Shown here piece by piece: positions 18,307 to 26,728 of a DNA stretch of 64,000 nt (position 1 is the stretch's first letter; every line of letters starts with the position of its first letter). Position numbers and translations under genes: made by a program. The stretch lies in the NCBI RefSeq assembly GCF_037890695.1, contig NZ_CP149571.1, positions 258,501 through 322,500 of the forward strand, in the 5' to 3' direction. This DNA is from Aeromonas jandaei. Its GTDB lineage: Bacteria > Pseudomonadota > Gammaproteobacteria > Enterobacterales > Aeromonadaceae. The notes under the pieces were generated by a model. It did not search any database. It had not been told where the DNA came from and saw only the letters and a list, made by a program, of their open reading frames with translations.

Positions 18307-19542
18307 ATGAGTAACAAAATTTATAAAATTGCAGAGGATATCTTTTTCTCCGCTGCAATATTCCGACTCTCAAAAGGAGACAAGGACATCAAGCTCAGCA
18401 ACAAGGAAGCCGAGCTGCTCGAAATGCTGTGTGATGAGGCAGGTACTGTCATTCCCAGAAGCAAGCTGCAGGATGCCTTGTGGCCCAATCAGGACAATAC
18501 CGACACCAATTTGAACCGGCAGATCCTCTCATTGAGAAGAAAGCTGGAATCATTCAGTTTGATGGATGCTATCGACACTATTCCGCGAGTGGGATATATC
18601 TTTTGTGCCCCTATTGAGGCAGCAGGTGAAACGGAAGAACCAACGTCAAATGAAGAAACTCAAGCGGCGATGACTTCCCATCCCCCTCAAGCCAGACGGC
18701 AATATACTCGTCGAAAATATGACCGCTATTTCAACCCCAAACGTATTCTGCTGTTTGTGTTGCTGCTAGTTTCACTGACTTCACTGGCCATCTTTATTTA
18801 TAACTATGTGACGGCGAATACGCTGCGCACTATCAATCTCAGCCAGATTTCTCTCTATATGACCAGCGATACAGAAAAAGCGCTGAATGTCAAAATAGAT
18901 TCAATAACCCCCTTGATAAAGCGAATTCCGCGCAAGGCCGATGAGCAGATCTCCATTTTGGTTGGCAAAGAAGCTATCAGCTATTTTTCCATAGATAATA
19001 ATCTCAAAAAATTATCAGAGAATGTGTTTTTGCTGCGCAGTGGTCATCCGGTGGCTGAAGAAGTGCAATGCGTCATCACAACTATGACCCAACAGGGAGA
19101 CAATGTTTCCCACAACTATTACAACAATCCAGATACCACTATCAGATATCACAGAAATTGTCAGGCACCGGACAACTGGGTAGAGATAACCAGAAAGAGT
19201 AAATTCATTGTAACCATGAACAGGGAAATAGTTGTGGCAACCATGATAGCGACCGACAATCAGGGAAAGATACTGTTCAATATGGATTCCGTCGGGGATC
19301 TGGAGCGGGATAACGGAGATATTTCGGTCGAGATCAAAAATACCATTGTCAATTTCATTGACCAGCAGGCACTGACCAATAACGGTATGGTGGCCACTCT
19401 AGTGGCTGCGCTGACGCCACCTAAACAAAAGTCCCAGTTCATTCAATTGCCAGGCGGAATTTACCTCTCCAGTTATCTGGGCGGCGTCATCACCTGGCCC
19501 AGCCATGGTAATTCAAAAGTCATCCAGCGCAACGACTTCTGA
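18307..19542 (+). CDS. ToxR/CadC-like transmembrane winged-helix regulator
   Basis: The 411-residue protein has an N-terminal OmpR-type winged-helix DNA-binding domain (about residues 11-100; KEAELLEMLCDEAGTVIPRS, NTDTNLNRQILSLRRKL, IDTIPRVGYIF), a Ser/Thr/basic linker, one transmembrane helix (about 146-168) and a 240-residue periplasmic domain I cannot match. This is the plan of ToxR, TcpP and CadC, which bind DNA from the inner membrane in response to periplasmic signals. It ends two bases before the last pilus gene on the opposite strand, so the pilus operon is its obvious candidate target. Base composition is clearly more AT-rich than the chromosome around it. Confidence 0.85.
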   Translation: MSNKIYKIAEDIFFSAAIFRLSKGDKDIKLSNKEAELLEMLCDEAGTVIPRSKLQDALWPNQDNTDTNLNRQILSLRRKLESFSLMDAIDTIPRVGYIFCAPIEAAGETEEPTSNEETQAAMTSHPPQARRQYTRRKYDRYFNPKRILLFVLLLVSLTSLAIFIYNYVTANTLRTINLSQISLYMTSDTEKALNVKIDSITPLIKRIPRKADEQISILVGKEAISYFSIDNNLKKLSENVFLLRSGHPVAEEVQCVITTMTQQGDNVSHNYYNNPDTTIRYHRNCQAPDNWVEITRKSKFIVTMNREIVVATMIATDNQGKILFNMDSVGDLERDNGDISVEIKNTIVNFIDQQALTNNGMVATLVAALTPPKQKSQFIQLPGGIYLSSYLGGVITWPSHGNSKVIQRNDF

Positions 19543-19544
19543 GT

Positions 19545-20096
19545 TTATTCATAAGCAACGATGAAATTGGCGACGGCAGAATAGTCGCCAGGCTGGATGT
19601 TCTTGGCCGCCAGCGCATCCGGGTGCCCTTCAACCCGGGCAAAGAATTGCAGCTGATTATCTTCCGCACCTCCCAGCTGATAGCCGCGAGAGGCAGTACC
19701 CAAATTCAGAGGTGATTGGGTCACATCATATAGGCGGATACCAGCGCCCTTGGCAACCCCGGCCGTGAATGCCAACCCGCCGCTGAGCTGGGTATCCTGC
19801 GAGCCGGTAAAGGTCACCTTGGCCATACGGAAGATCCCGGACTTGCAGTTGGTTAGGCGGATGACAAAGGGCACCTGAGCCCCAGCCCCGCTGGCATAGA
19901 GCTCCTTCACGTCGACCACCCCCATGTCGACCTCTTGGTCAACGGATTCCGGGGCAACCACGCATGGCTGATCGATGATCCGGCCATGGAGATGAACGGT
20001 ATTGCCCAGCAACTCCAGATCATCGCCAGCACGAGGGGCCGCCGTCACGGCCAGCATCGGGCAAAGCGCCAAACCTATCCACAATGTCCGCAACAT
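19545..20096 (-). CDS. Minor fimbrial subunit (chaperone-usher pilin)
   Basis: A 183-residue type-1-like pilin: signal peptide (MLRTLWIGLALCPMLAVTAA), the GRIIDQPCVVAPESVDQEVDMG start with the first Cys, the second Cys in LTNCKSG, and a C-terminal beta strand ending in VAYE with the penultimate Tyr needed for chaperone binding. It is a clear paralogue of the major pilin at 24977-25519 (shared APESVDQ and AGAGI). I choose 20096 because AGGAG sits seven bases upstream. It is the last gene of the operon and overlaps or abuts the adhesin stop. Confidence 0.88.
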   Translation of the reverse strand: MLRTLWIGLALCPMLAVTAAPRAGDDLELLGNTVHLHGRIIDQPCVVAPESVDQEVDMGVVDVKELYASGAGAQVPFVIRLTNCKSGIFRMAKVTFTGSQDTQLSGGLAFTAGVAKGAGIRLYDVTQSPLNLGTASRGYQLGGAEDNQLQFFARVEGHPDALAAKNIQPGDYSAVANFIVAYE

Positions 20097-20107
20097 ATGA
20101 CAACTCC

Positions 20108-21139
20108 TCACTGGAACTCTGCAACGATGGTGGCAGTCGCATAAAAATCACCAGCAGGGATATCCGCTCCTGCGGGTGTTACTGGCGCAGCGATAAAGCC
20201 CCAATCACCGATATTGCCCTGCATAGAAACCGGATAAAATTTGTTTAATAACAATGGGGATCCATCCAGTTGTTTGAATCTGATCCCCAGTTCTGGAATT
20301 ACTGCCCCGCCTTGATAGCCATCCTTGGTGGTTCGTAAATATTCTTGGTTAAAGGATGTCGGCTTACCAGAAATACCCAAGTTAATCTTTAGAGCATCAC
20401 CTTCAAATACTCCCCCTTCACAGCGAAAGGTCAATGGCAATGTTTTTTCAAAATTATTGCCATCAAGACCACTACCAGGTATATCACCAAACTCTACTTC
20501 TATTGTCTGCCCACCATTTATTACACACTTTTCCGGAACATATAGCAGAGCAGATTTAATTATGATGCGAGACATAGCCACAGCCCCGTAACCATTAGCA
20601 GCATTTCCACCTAGGCGACCAAACATTTCGACTACCTTACGATCTTCAATCTGCACACCATTGATAATTGGTTTGCGAACCCTAAATGTGACTTTTCCTT
20701 TACTACCGCTACGATAACTAAAACGATCAGATTGAGAACGACATGTCCATGTCAATCTATTGCTTTCTTCTGTGAATGGGGCTGTAACATATGACATCCG
20801 ATTCCCTTCAAACCATATTTCTACCTTCATATCAAGAAATTCATTCAACTTCATAAAACCATCACCAATGGGTGACATAGATTCATTCATGACGGCCTTG
20901 AAGTAGGTCGGCCCAGTTATCCGACCATTTGAACAGTCAATGTGAGCACTATATTGCTGTCCCAAATCCCATTTCATGGGGGGATCGGTCACATAGCCTT
21001 TTTTATTTTGAATATCGGATTGGCCTAGATCTATATTATATTCGTAGGTACCACTATCCGGATATACATAGCCATTGCCATATGCGAGCGCTGGACATAA
21101 TGCAGCCAATAATCCAGCGAGAGATACCTTATATAGCAT
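20108..21139 (-). CDS. Putative tip adhesin of the chaperone-usher pilus
   Basis: A 343-residue exported protein (signal MLYKVSLAGLLAALCPALAYG) with an N-terminal domain of about 165 residues unlike pilins and a C-terminal pilin-type domain from roughly residue 185 (PEKCVINGGQTIEVEFGDIPG, TFRCEGG, ATATIVAEFQ). This two-domain layout is that of FimH/PapG-type tip adhesins; the ligand cannot be predicted. The gene is the most AT-rich of the cluster, a sign of separate transfer or diversification of the receptor-binding part. It starts four bases after the chaperone ends. Confidence 0.82.
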   Translation of the reverse strand: MLYKVSLAGLLAALCPALAYGNGYVYPDSGTYEYNIDLGQSDIQNKKGYVTDPPMKWDLGQQYSAHIDCSNGRITGPTYFKAVMNESMSPIGDGFMKLNEFLDMKVEIWFEGNRMSYVTAPFTEESNRLTWTCRSQSDRFSYRSGSKGKVTFRVRKPIINGVQIEDRKVVEMFGRLGGNAANGYGAVAMSRIIIKSALLYVPEKCVINGGQTIEVEFGDIPGSGLDGNNFEKTLPLTFRCEGGVFEGDALKINLGISGKPTSFNQEYLRTTKDGYQGGAVIPELGIRFKQLDGSPLLLNKFYPVSMQGNIGDWGFIAAPVTPAGADIPAGDFYATATIVAEFQ

Positions 21140-21143
21140 AAGT

Positions 21144-21875
21144 TTATTTCTCTTTAATGCTTTCACAACGCTCACCTTTGCACTGGTATTTGATATCCAT
21201 ATATCCGCCGTAGTCATTGACGTAACTGATCACAAATTCATTACCCAGTGCTTCCGGGATGGTGACCGTCTGCTCTGACTTGGGGGCAACCATAAAGGCG
21301 GAGAAACCCTTGATGGTGGTCCGCTCCTTGCCCTTCGGATGGCCGAGGCCCACGTAGGTGATGTAGTAAGGGGTCGGGTTGTTGACCTTCAGAGCTTTGC
21401 CCTGCTTGGTGATCAGCACCTGATCCTGCCAGACTGCCCCACGCTCGGGCAGGATGGCCTCGGGGCGGTAGAACAGCTTGATCTTGGACTGCACGGCGAT
21501 CTGCATCACATTGCTCTTCTCGCTCTTGGGCGGGATCTCACGCAGGTTGAAGTAATAGATAGACTCGCGATCCTTGGGCAGGCTGTCGATGGCCGGCACA
21601 CTGGCGATGCGCACGATGGACTTCTGATTGGCATCCACCCGTTGTACCGGCGGCAGCACCACGAAGGGAGAAGAGATCTTCTGGCCCTGGGCATCTTCAA
21701 TCCAGGCCTGTGCCAGGTAGGGCAGCTTCTGGTTCTCGTTCTTGATATTGAGACTGATGGACTTGGCACCGCCCGGATAGACGGCGCGAGTACGATCCAG
21801 CACGATGGCGGCACTGACGTTGAGCGAGGTCATGCCCATCACGGCCAGACAGATATAAGAGAGCAGCTTTTTCAT
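21144..21875 (-). CDS. Periplasmic pilus chaperone (PapD/FimC family)
   Basis: A 243-residue PapD-like chaperone with a signal peptide. It binds pilin subunits by donor-strand complementation and delivers them to the usher. Visible hallmarks are VLDRTRAVYPGGAKSISL, LAQAWIEDAQG, FVVLPPVQRVDANQKSIVRI and ESIYYFNLREIPP; the F1-G1 loop is short, the type that serves rod pili. The C terminus carries a Cys pair in YQCKGERCES. It lies ten bases after the usher gene. Confidence 0.94.
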   Translation of the reverse strand: MKKLLSYICLAVMGMTSLNVSAAIVLDRTRAVYPGGAKSISLNIKNENQKLPYLAQAWIEDAQGQKISSPFVVLPPVQRVDANQKSIVRIASVPAIDSLPKDRESIYYFNLREIPPKSEKSNVMQIAVQSKIKLFYRPEAILPERGAVWQDQVLITKQGKALKVNNPTPYYITYVGLGHPKGKERTTIKGFSAFMVAPKSEQTVTIPEALGNEFVISYVNDYGGYMDIKYQCKGERCESIKEK

Positions 21876-21885
21876 CGGTATCCCA

Positions 21886-24420
21886 TTACTTGCAAGTGAG
21901 AGTCTTCATCGACAGATCGGTTACTTGTTGCGGTGCCACTATCTTGCACTGGCGGGCACCGCCCCAGGAGAGTTCAAACGCTTCATTCGGTTTCACCCCG
22001 GTCAGATAGACCAGGCCATCTTCATCCACTACCGAGAGTACCCGGCCGGAATCCTTGACGACGGTAGCACCAAACGGCGGCACTGAGCCGTCGGGCAATC
22101 TGATATTGGCAAGCAGCTTGAACCCTTCCGCAATTTCGAAGGCATTATACCCAATTGCGCCCTCAGTCAGGGTTCCTTGCTTAATGGCATTCATCGCATC
22201 GATGTCGTCGCTCAGCTGATCCACATCGACCCGGGTGTCGCTCTTGCGATAGTCGGTCATATCGCTGATCACCGCGACGCCAAAACGGTTGGTCACGGCA
22301 CGACCGTTGTTGAAGGAGACGCCGGAGGTCTTGTCGGTATCCACCATCATACGGGTACCGCCACGGCGGGTCGCCTGGTGCAGGGCCGCCCCGTGCTCGG
22401 TTGCCGTCAGACCGCCGCGCAGGCTGGCACCGACCGAGGTGTATTCGCTCTGCACGCTATAGGCATTGAGACTGACCGCCCCGATGTCGCTGTTGTGGTT
22501 GTAGTAACCCCGCGCCACGGCGTGGCCGTTGCTCTGCACACCTGCCCCCAGCTGATAGGTATCATCGGGCCGACTGTAGTCCTGATAGGTTGCCATATGG
22601 GTTACCTTGCCATTGGAGGACTGCACGCTATATCCCGCGCTCTTTCTATCCCCGATCGGCATACTCAGGGTCAGCATTACGCTCTTGTCATCCTCGTAGT
22701 TCTCGGTCTTGGTCTTGTAGGCTGACACATAGACAGAGACATCCTTGAAGCTGCCAATATTCACGCTCTTGTTGATAGTGAGGCCGTAGCGATCCTCGGC
22801 ATCGTGTTGCCAGTAGGTTCTGTGGGTGTAGTCCAGATAGACAGTCAGCGCCTTGGCTGCATCATCTGCCCAGAAGGTCTTGTTGGCGGTGATGGTATAG
22901 AGCTCCTTGTCACCCCAGTTGTTGTAGTCATCACTCGAGGTGGTCTCGTTTTTCTCCAACCGCTCCTTGTTATTGAGGAACTGCGACATTGTCATGAAGT
23001 CATGTTGGGAGAAGCGATAACCTGCAAAGGTGATCGAGCTGTTGTATTCATCGAACTGCTTGGCGTAGTTCACCCGCACCGACTGGCCAATCTTGGTCGA
23101 CAGGCCAGGCAGCTTGGAGATGGATTGGGTCAGGTCAGCCGAGATGGCACCAAACGCATAGAGGTCGCGACCGATACCCAATCCCATGGAATTGTATTCA
23201 CCGGCGATTAGGCTGCCACCGTACAGCGACCAGGAGTTCGCCACCCCCCAGGAGAAATCACCGGTCACAAAGGCCGAACCGTGCACATCATGAACCGAAT
23301 CACTCTGTTCTGAAGGGGCGCCGACCGCCAGGTTGTATCGGACGTAGCCGGGGCGAGTCAGGTAGGGAACGGTCGCGGTGTCTACCTGGAACGAGTTGAC
23401 GCTGCCATCCTGCTCCTCTACCCGCACGTCGAGGCGGCCGCGCACCGAGCTATCCAGCCCCTGGATGCGAAACGGACCAGCCGGTACGTTGGTCTCATAG
23501 ATGACCCGGCCGGACTGGGAGATGGTCACCTTGGCGTTAGTCTTGGCAATACCGCTCACTTCCGGCGCATAACCCTGCAGGCTAGGCGGCAGCATGCGCT
23601 CGTCATTGGCTAGGTTGACGCCGGTATAGCGGAAGCCATCGATCAGCTGAGAGTTGAGCTGCTGCTCACCTACCGTCAGCTTGGCGGCCATGTTCGGCAG
23701 CGGACGATAGGCATAGATGCGGTTTAGCTCGGTCGACGTCCGCTCATTGTCGCCCCAGTAAGAGCTGGCCTGATAGTCACCCCGCAGACGCCAGGCTCCG
23801 TAGTTGAACCCCAGAGTACCGTAGCTGCTGATATTGCGATTGGAGTAACCATCCCCTTCGTTGACCTGGGCATTGATGTTGTAATCCAGCATCATCCCCG
23901 TGATCCCTTCATCCCATTGCTCGGGCGGAATCCAGTTGGGATCGCTGTACTTCATCCACGCCTGGGGCACGGCGATGCGCAGCAAACCGTTACCGATGTC
24001 GTTGGAGATCACCACGCCGTCCAGTGCCAGCAGGTTGGCACACTGGCCATCGTGCCAGGAATCGATCTTGGCGACAGCCTCGTCGGTCAGCGCCAGCTTG
24101 GGGATCACCTCTTGCGGCAGGCAGGCAACCCCGCCCTTTCCCTTACCTGTATCGGTCTCGTAGAAAGGGATCTTCTGCAGGGGCAGCTTGTTCTTGTTGA
24201 CCTCGATCTCGAGGTAATAGTCGCCGGGCAGGATATAGCCTTCGTCGGCAAACTGGGAGAGGTCGATCTTGGTTCGCTCATCCAGATCGAGCGCATCAAT
24301 ATTAAACTCCGTTTCTGCCCATGCGTGATTTGCCACCGCCATCAGGCCTGGCACGCATAGCATAAAAGCCATTTTTGAATAATGTTTTTTTCTCACAGAG
24401 TCTGATGTTGAAACGCTCAT
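21886..24420 (-). CDS. Outer-membrane usher (FimD/PapC family)
   Basis: An 844-residue usher with a signal peptide. It shows the N-terminal periplasmic domain (FNIDALD...LPGDYYLEIEVNKN), the long 24-strand barrel region with the plug, and C-terminal domains ending in a Cys pair (ARQCKIVAPQ...LSMKTLTCK). FRYTGVNLANDERMLPPSLQG and GPFRIQGLDSSVRGRLDVRV are classic usher segments. It forms the pore through which the pilus is extruded. GC content is higher than in the adhesin. Confidence 0.95.
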   Translation of the reverse strand: MSVSTSDSVRKKHYSKMAFMLCVPGLMAVANHAWAETEFNIDALDLDERTKIDLSQFADEGYILPGDYYLEIEVNKNKLPLQKIPFYETDTGKGKGGVACLPQEVIPKLALTDEAVAKIDSWHDGQCANLLALDGVVISNDIGNGLLRIAVPQAWMKYSDPNWIPPEQWDEGITGMMLDYNINAQVNEGDGYSNRNISSYGTLGFNYGAWRLRGDYQASSYWGDNERTSTELNRIYAYRPLPNMAAKLTVGEQQLNSQLIDGFRYTGVNLANDERMLPPSLQGYAPEVSGIAKTNAKVTISQSGRVIYETNVPAGPFRIQGLDSSVRGRLDVRVEEQDGSVNSFQVDTATVPYLTRPGYVRYNLAVGAPSEQSDSVHDVHGSAFVTGDFSWGVANSWSLYGGSLIAGEYNSMGLGIGRDLYAFGAISADLTQSISKLPGLSTKIGQSVRVNYAKQFDEYNSSITFAGYRFSQHDFMTMSQFLNNKERLEKNETTSSDDYNNWGDKELYTITANKTFWADDAAKALTVYLDYTHRTYWQHDAEDRYGLTINKSVNIGSFKDVSVYVSAYKTKTENYEDDKSVMLTLSMPIGDRKSAGYSVQSSNGKVTHMATYQDYSRPDDTYQLGAGVQSNGHAVARGYYNHNSDIGAVSLNAYSVQSEYTSVGASLRGGLTATEHGAALHQATRRGGTRMMVDTDKTSGVSFNNGRAVTNRFGVAVISDMTDYRKSDTRVDVDQLSDDIDAMNAIKQGTLTEGAIGYNAFEIAEGFKLLANIRLPDGSVPPFGATVVKDSGRVLSVVDEDGLVYLTGVKPNEAFELSWGGARQCKIVAPQQVTDLSMKTLTCK

Positions 24421-24487
24421 ATTTTCACTCTAGGAATTGCATAACGGTCTCACGTAATGAGGTATCTACACTAAGCAATTGGCTTGC

Positions 24488-24889
24488 TTACATATAATTG
24501 AGTTCCAACAACGTCGTACTGTCCGGAAAAAACAGTTGACTGCTGGTTAGCCCCAAATTGAATTCCAGATCACTGTTGACGATATCCGAAACAATAAAAC
24601 GCTCGCCGGATACCTTGTGATATTGGCCGTTGTTGAGAATGCCCAGCTCATCGCTCATGGCACCGCGCACGGACATGGAAATAAAAGGCAGTAATGCCTC
24701 TGTCGCCCCTTCCACCTGACAGCCGCTGATTTTCAGCGTGCCAGGTTGCTGAGCCTGCAGCGGAATGCTGCGCAGCACCTCAAGCGTACAGCCCGATTCG
24801 GCCAATCCATCCGTGCGTTCATTGGCGTGGACTGATCCCGCCATCATCACCAGCTGCAGCACCATGGCCGTCATCATTGAAGTTTTCAT
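24488..24889 (-). CDS. Small exported protein of the pilus operon
   Basis: A 133-residue exported protein lying between the major pilin and the usher. I start it at MKTSMMTAMVLQLVMMAGSVHA, which gives a good signal peptide; no strong RBS is visible. The mature part has two Cys (SGCTLEV, ISGCQVEG) about 28 residues apart and ends in a beta-rich segment (TTLLELNYM) with Tyr in the penultimate position, as in pilins. It may be a degenerate or specialised subunit such as an anchor or terminator. The family is not recognised. Confidence 0.65.
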   Translation of the reverse strand: MKTSMMTAMVLQLVMMAGSVHANERTDGLAESGCTLEVLRSIPLQAQQPGTLKISGCQVEGATEALLPFISMSVRGAMSDELGILNNGQYHKVSGERFIVSDIVNSDLEFNLGLTSSQLFFPDSTTLLELNYM

Positions 24890-24924
24890 GATCAAGGTTC
24901 GATGTGAGGAGACAGAATGTGTGA

Positions 24925-24952
24925 GGTTGTGGTGGCTCACACCACCACAACC
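24925..24952 (-). terminator. Stem-loop between the major pilin gene and the rest of the pilus operon
   Basis: An 11-base perfect stem (GGTTGTGGTGG / CCACCACAACC) with a six-base loop lies 25 bases after the major pilin stop. There is no T run after it. In pap- and fim-type operons such a hairpin stabilises or separates the abundant pilin mRNA from the downstream message; the same role is inferred here. Confidence 0.6.
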
Positions 24953-24976
24953 CTTGTCACACGTTAAGGCACTCTA

Positions 24977-25519
24977 TTACTCGTAGGAGAGAGTAAAGTT
25001 GGTCACTGCAGTGAAAGCGCCTGCTTTCAGCGGGTTGGTGTCTTGGCTTGCATAACCTTTCAGCACGGCGCTGAAGGGCAGCTCGTTATCACCGTTGACC
25101 AGGCCGAAGGCGGCAGTCGGGGCACCCAGAACAATCGGAGCACCGCCCGGAGCGGTCATCTTGATACCGGCACCAGCGGCGTCACCACCACCGATCACCA
25201 GCAGGGTGGAATCTACCGGGTCTTTGGCACCACTGAAGGTCACCTTGACGGCATCATCCTTGTCGGAGATTTCACAGTTCAGCAGCTTGATGCTGAACGG
25301 CTTGGAGCTGGACTCACCACCATTGGCCAGCTCTTTAGTGCTGATCTGACCCATTTCAACTACCTGGTCAACAGACTCAGGGGCTACAGAGCAAGGGGCG
25401 TTGATGATTTCACCGTTAAAGGTGACTTTACCTGAACCAGCGCCGCCAGCAGCAAAAGCGGAGCCGCACAGCAGCATGGAACCAACACCCATAGCAACCA
25501 GAATCTTATTAGCTTTCAT
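24977..25519 (-). CDS. Major fimbrial subunit (type-1-like pilin)
   Basis: A 180-residue pilin: signal peptide to about residue 23, GKVTFNGEIINAPCSVAPES with the first Cys, LLNCEIS with the second, and the C-terminal strand FTLSYE with the penultimate Tyr. It is first in the operon and is followed by an mRNA stem-loop, both typical of the most abundant subunit. The upstream control region is exceptionally long (to the 8-bp repeat array and beyond), which suggests tight or variable regulation. Confidence 0.93.
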   Translation of the reverse strand: MKANKILVAMGVGSMLLCGSAFAAGGAGSGKVTFNGEIINAPCSVAPESVDQVVEMGQISTKELANGGESSSKPFSIKLLNCEISDKDDAVKVTFSGAKDPVDSTLLVIGGGDAAGAGIKMTAPGGAPIVLGAPTAAFGLVNGDNELPFSAVLKGYASQDTNPLKAGAFTAVTNFTLSYE

Positions 25520-25819
25520 TCGTTTATACCTACATTAACGTGTGTTGTACTGCATCACTCACATCATGCTGGAGTCACGATATTTAGTGATGCGGCGATA
25601 TACTGCACAGCAACTGTTGGTGCTCGCCCCTCATTAAGCCGATGAGAGGTCATGCCAATAATAAACTGTGCCTTTTCAGGTTTATTTAAATAAGCAAAAG
25701 CAGCACACCGCATCAGGGCTAGTTCCCGCTACCCCTGAACCGCACAGCTACATGCATCCTTGTTTTCTGTGTAGAAAGCCGCATTCCGCTTTTGCTTGAC
25801 GAGCAAATTAACGACTCGT

Positions 25820-25833
25820 TTGATGCACATCAA
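25820..25833. promoter_or_regulatory. Perfect FNR/ANR-type box
   Basis: TTGAT-GCAC-ATCAA matches the FNR consensus (TTGAT-N4-ATCAA) at all ten defined positions, and the symmetry extends to TTTGATG-CA-CATCAAA. It lies 300 bases before the major pilin start. Oxygen-dependent control of the pilus is inferred; the distance to a promoter is not established. Confidence 0.5.
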
Positions 25834-25904
25834 ATACATTTTGATTTGTATAAATTTTTTTATAAACACAATGAAAACAAATAGTTATCACGACCACACA
25901 ACAT

Positions 25905-25916
25905 AATGAGATCTCA
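25905..25916. promoter_or_regulatory. Perfect 12-base palindrome, possible operator
   Basis: ATGAGATCTCAT is perfectly self-complementary and lies in the AT-rich control region. The binding protein is unknown; the ToxR-like regulator would more likely use direct repeats. Confidence 0.3.
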
Positions 25917-26069
25917 TGAAATAAATAAAGTTCATATAAGAGACATCTATCTCAATATTGTCAGGCCATGAATTTAAAGAGGTTAACAAGCACACAACAA
26001 AAGCAAAACAAAAATAACTTCAAGTTATTTGGTAATAGTTATCACCAACCTTGCGAACCACCACCAAAG

Positions 26070-26349
26070 AGGTAATCAGGTAATCAGGTAATCAGGTAAT
26101 CAGGTAATCAGGTAATCAGGTAATCAGGTAATCAGGTAATCAGGTAATCAGGTAATCAGGTAATCAGGTAATCAGGTAATCAGGTAATCAGGTAATCAGG
26201 TAATCAGGTAATCAGGTAATCAGGTAATCAGGTAATCAGGTAATCAGGTAATCAGGTAATCAGGTAATCAGGTAATCAGGTAATCAGGTAATCAGGTAAT
26301 CAGGTAATCAGGTAATCAGGTAATCAGGTAATCAGGTAATCAGGTAATC
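26070..26349. repeat. Tandem array of 35 identical 8-bp units (AGGTAATC)
   Basis: The unit AGGTAATC is repeated 35 times without a single mismatch across exactly 280 bases. It lies between the divergently placed major pilin gene (551 bases away) and the riboswitch-controlled pilin-like gene (387 bases away), outside any credible coding frame. Perfect short-unit arrays expand and contract by slipped-strand mispairing, so the array length is expected to differ between cells. Perfect identity shows recent expansion. Confidence 0.97.
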
Positions 26350-26527
26350 TATCATTTTAGATATTCAGGGTATGGCAAGTTACTTTTATAAAATAAAACA
26401 TATTAATACCTGTTACGAAAAATGAACCGAAGAATCTATTTTTTAGATGAATGGGAGTCATTTACTATGGTCATAGCACTCAATACAACCGATGTGTGAC
26501 TGATATCCCAGACTTTTTTTAGGATGA

Positions 26528-26555
26528 TTGATTTCACAAAGTGGGGTGTTATCAT
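26528..26555 (+). promoter_or_regulatory. Candidate sigma-70 promoter for the riboswitch transcript
   Basis: TTGATT, a 16-base spacer and TATCAT lie just upstream of the aptamer; a start near 26562 would place it at the 5' end of the RNA. Confidence 0.45.
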
Positions 26556-26565
26556 CTACACATAG

Positions 26566-26655
26566 AGTAAAGGGCAAACCGATCGAAAGGTCGGGACGCA
26601 AAGCCACCGGTCTAAGGGTTACCATGCCTAAGACAGCGGAGCCGCCATCTGAGAA
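26566..26655 (+). promoter_or_regulatory. c-di-GMP-I (GEMM) riboswitch aptamer
   Basis: The sequence holds the GEMM-I core in the right order: GGGCAAACC, a six-pair helix closed by a GAAA tetraloop (CCGATC-GAAA-GGTCGG), GGGACGCAAAGCC, then CCGGTCTAAGG and ATGCCTAAG forming the tetraloop-receptor helix, and AGCGG. This matches the well-known Vibrio cholerae Vc2 RNA at nearly every conserved position. The class binds cyclic di-GMP. It lies 80-170 bases before the start of the pilin-like gene at 26737, on the same strand. Confidence 0.9.
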
Positions 26656-26685
26656 GATTGATGTAGTTGTTTATGTGCATCTTCT
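26652..26685 (+). promoter_or_regulatory. Hairpin between aptamer and gene
   Basis: AGAAGAT (26652-26658) can pair with ATCTTCT (26679-26685). It lies directly after the aptamer and could be part of the expression platform. There is no T run, so it is not an intrinsic terminator. Confidence 0.35.
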
Positions 26686-26699
26686 TCATATTGCGTTGC

Positions 26700-26728
26700 C
26701 CTTTTCGTACCACCCAGTGACGAAAAGG
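26700..26728 (+). promoter_or_regulatory. Shine-Dalgarno-sequestering hairpin (expression platform)
   Basis: CCTTTTCGT (26700-26708) pairs perfectly over nine bases with ACGAAAAGG (26720-26728). The right arm contains most of the ribosome binding site AAAAGGA of the gene at 26737. This is the expected form of a translational riboswitch output: ligand binding upstream would favour or prevent this hairpin. The direction (ON or OFF) cannot be read from sequence. Confidence 0.6.

Larger units (their letters stand above)
25520..26069. other. Control region of the pilus operon, AT-rich, without genes
   Basis: About 550 bases with no credible ORF. It holds several dyads: TTTGCT/AGCAAA at 25791-25807, a perfect FNR-type box at 25820-25833 and a 12-base palindrome ATGAGATCTCAT at 25905-25916. 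Such density of symmetry suggests operators for dimeric regulators. I could not settle the pilin promoter. Confidence 0.6.

Noticed and set aside
26070..26349. CRISPR array
   Set aside because: The repeats are 8 bp, contiguous and have no spacers; no cas genes are present.
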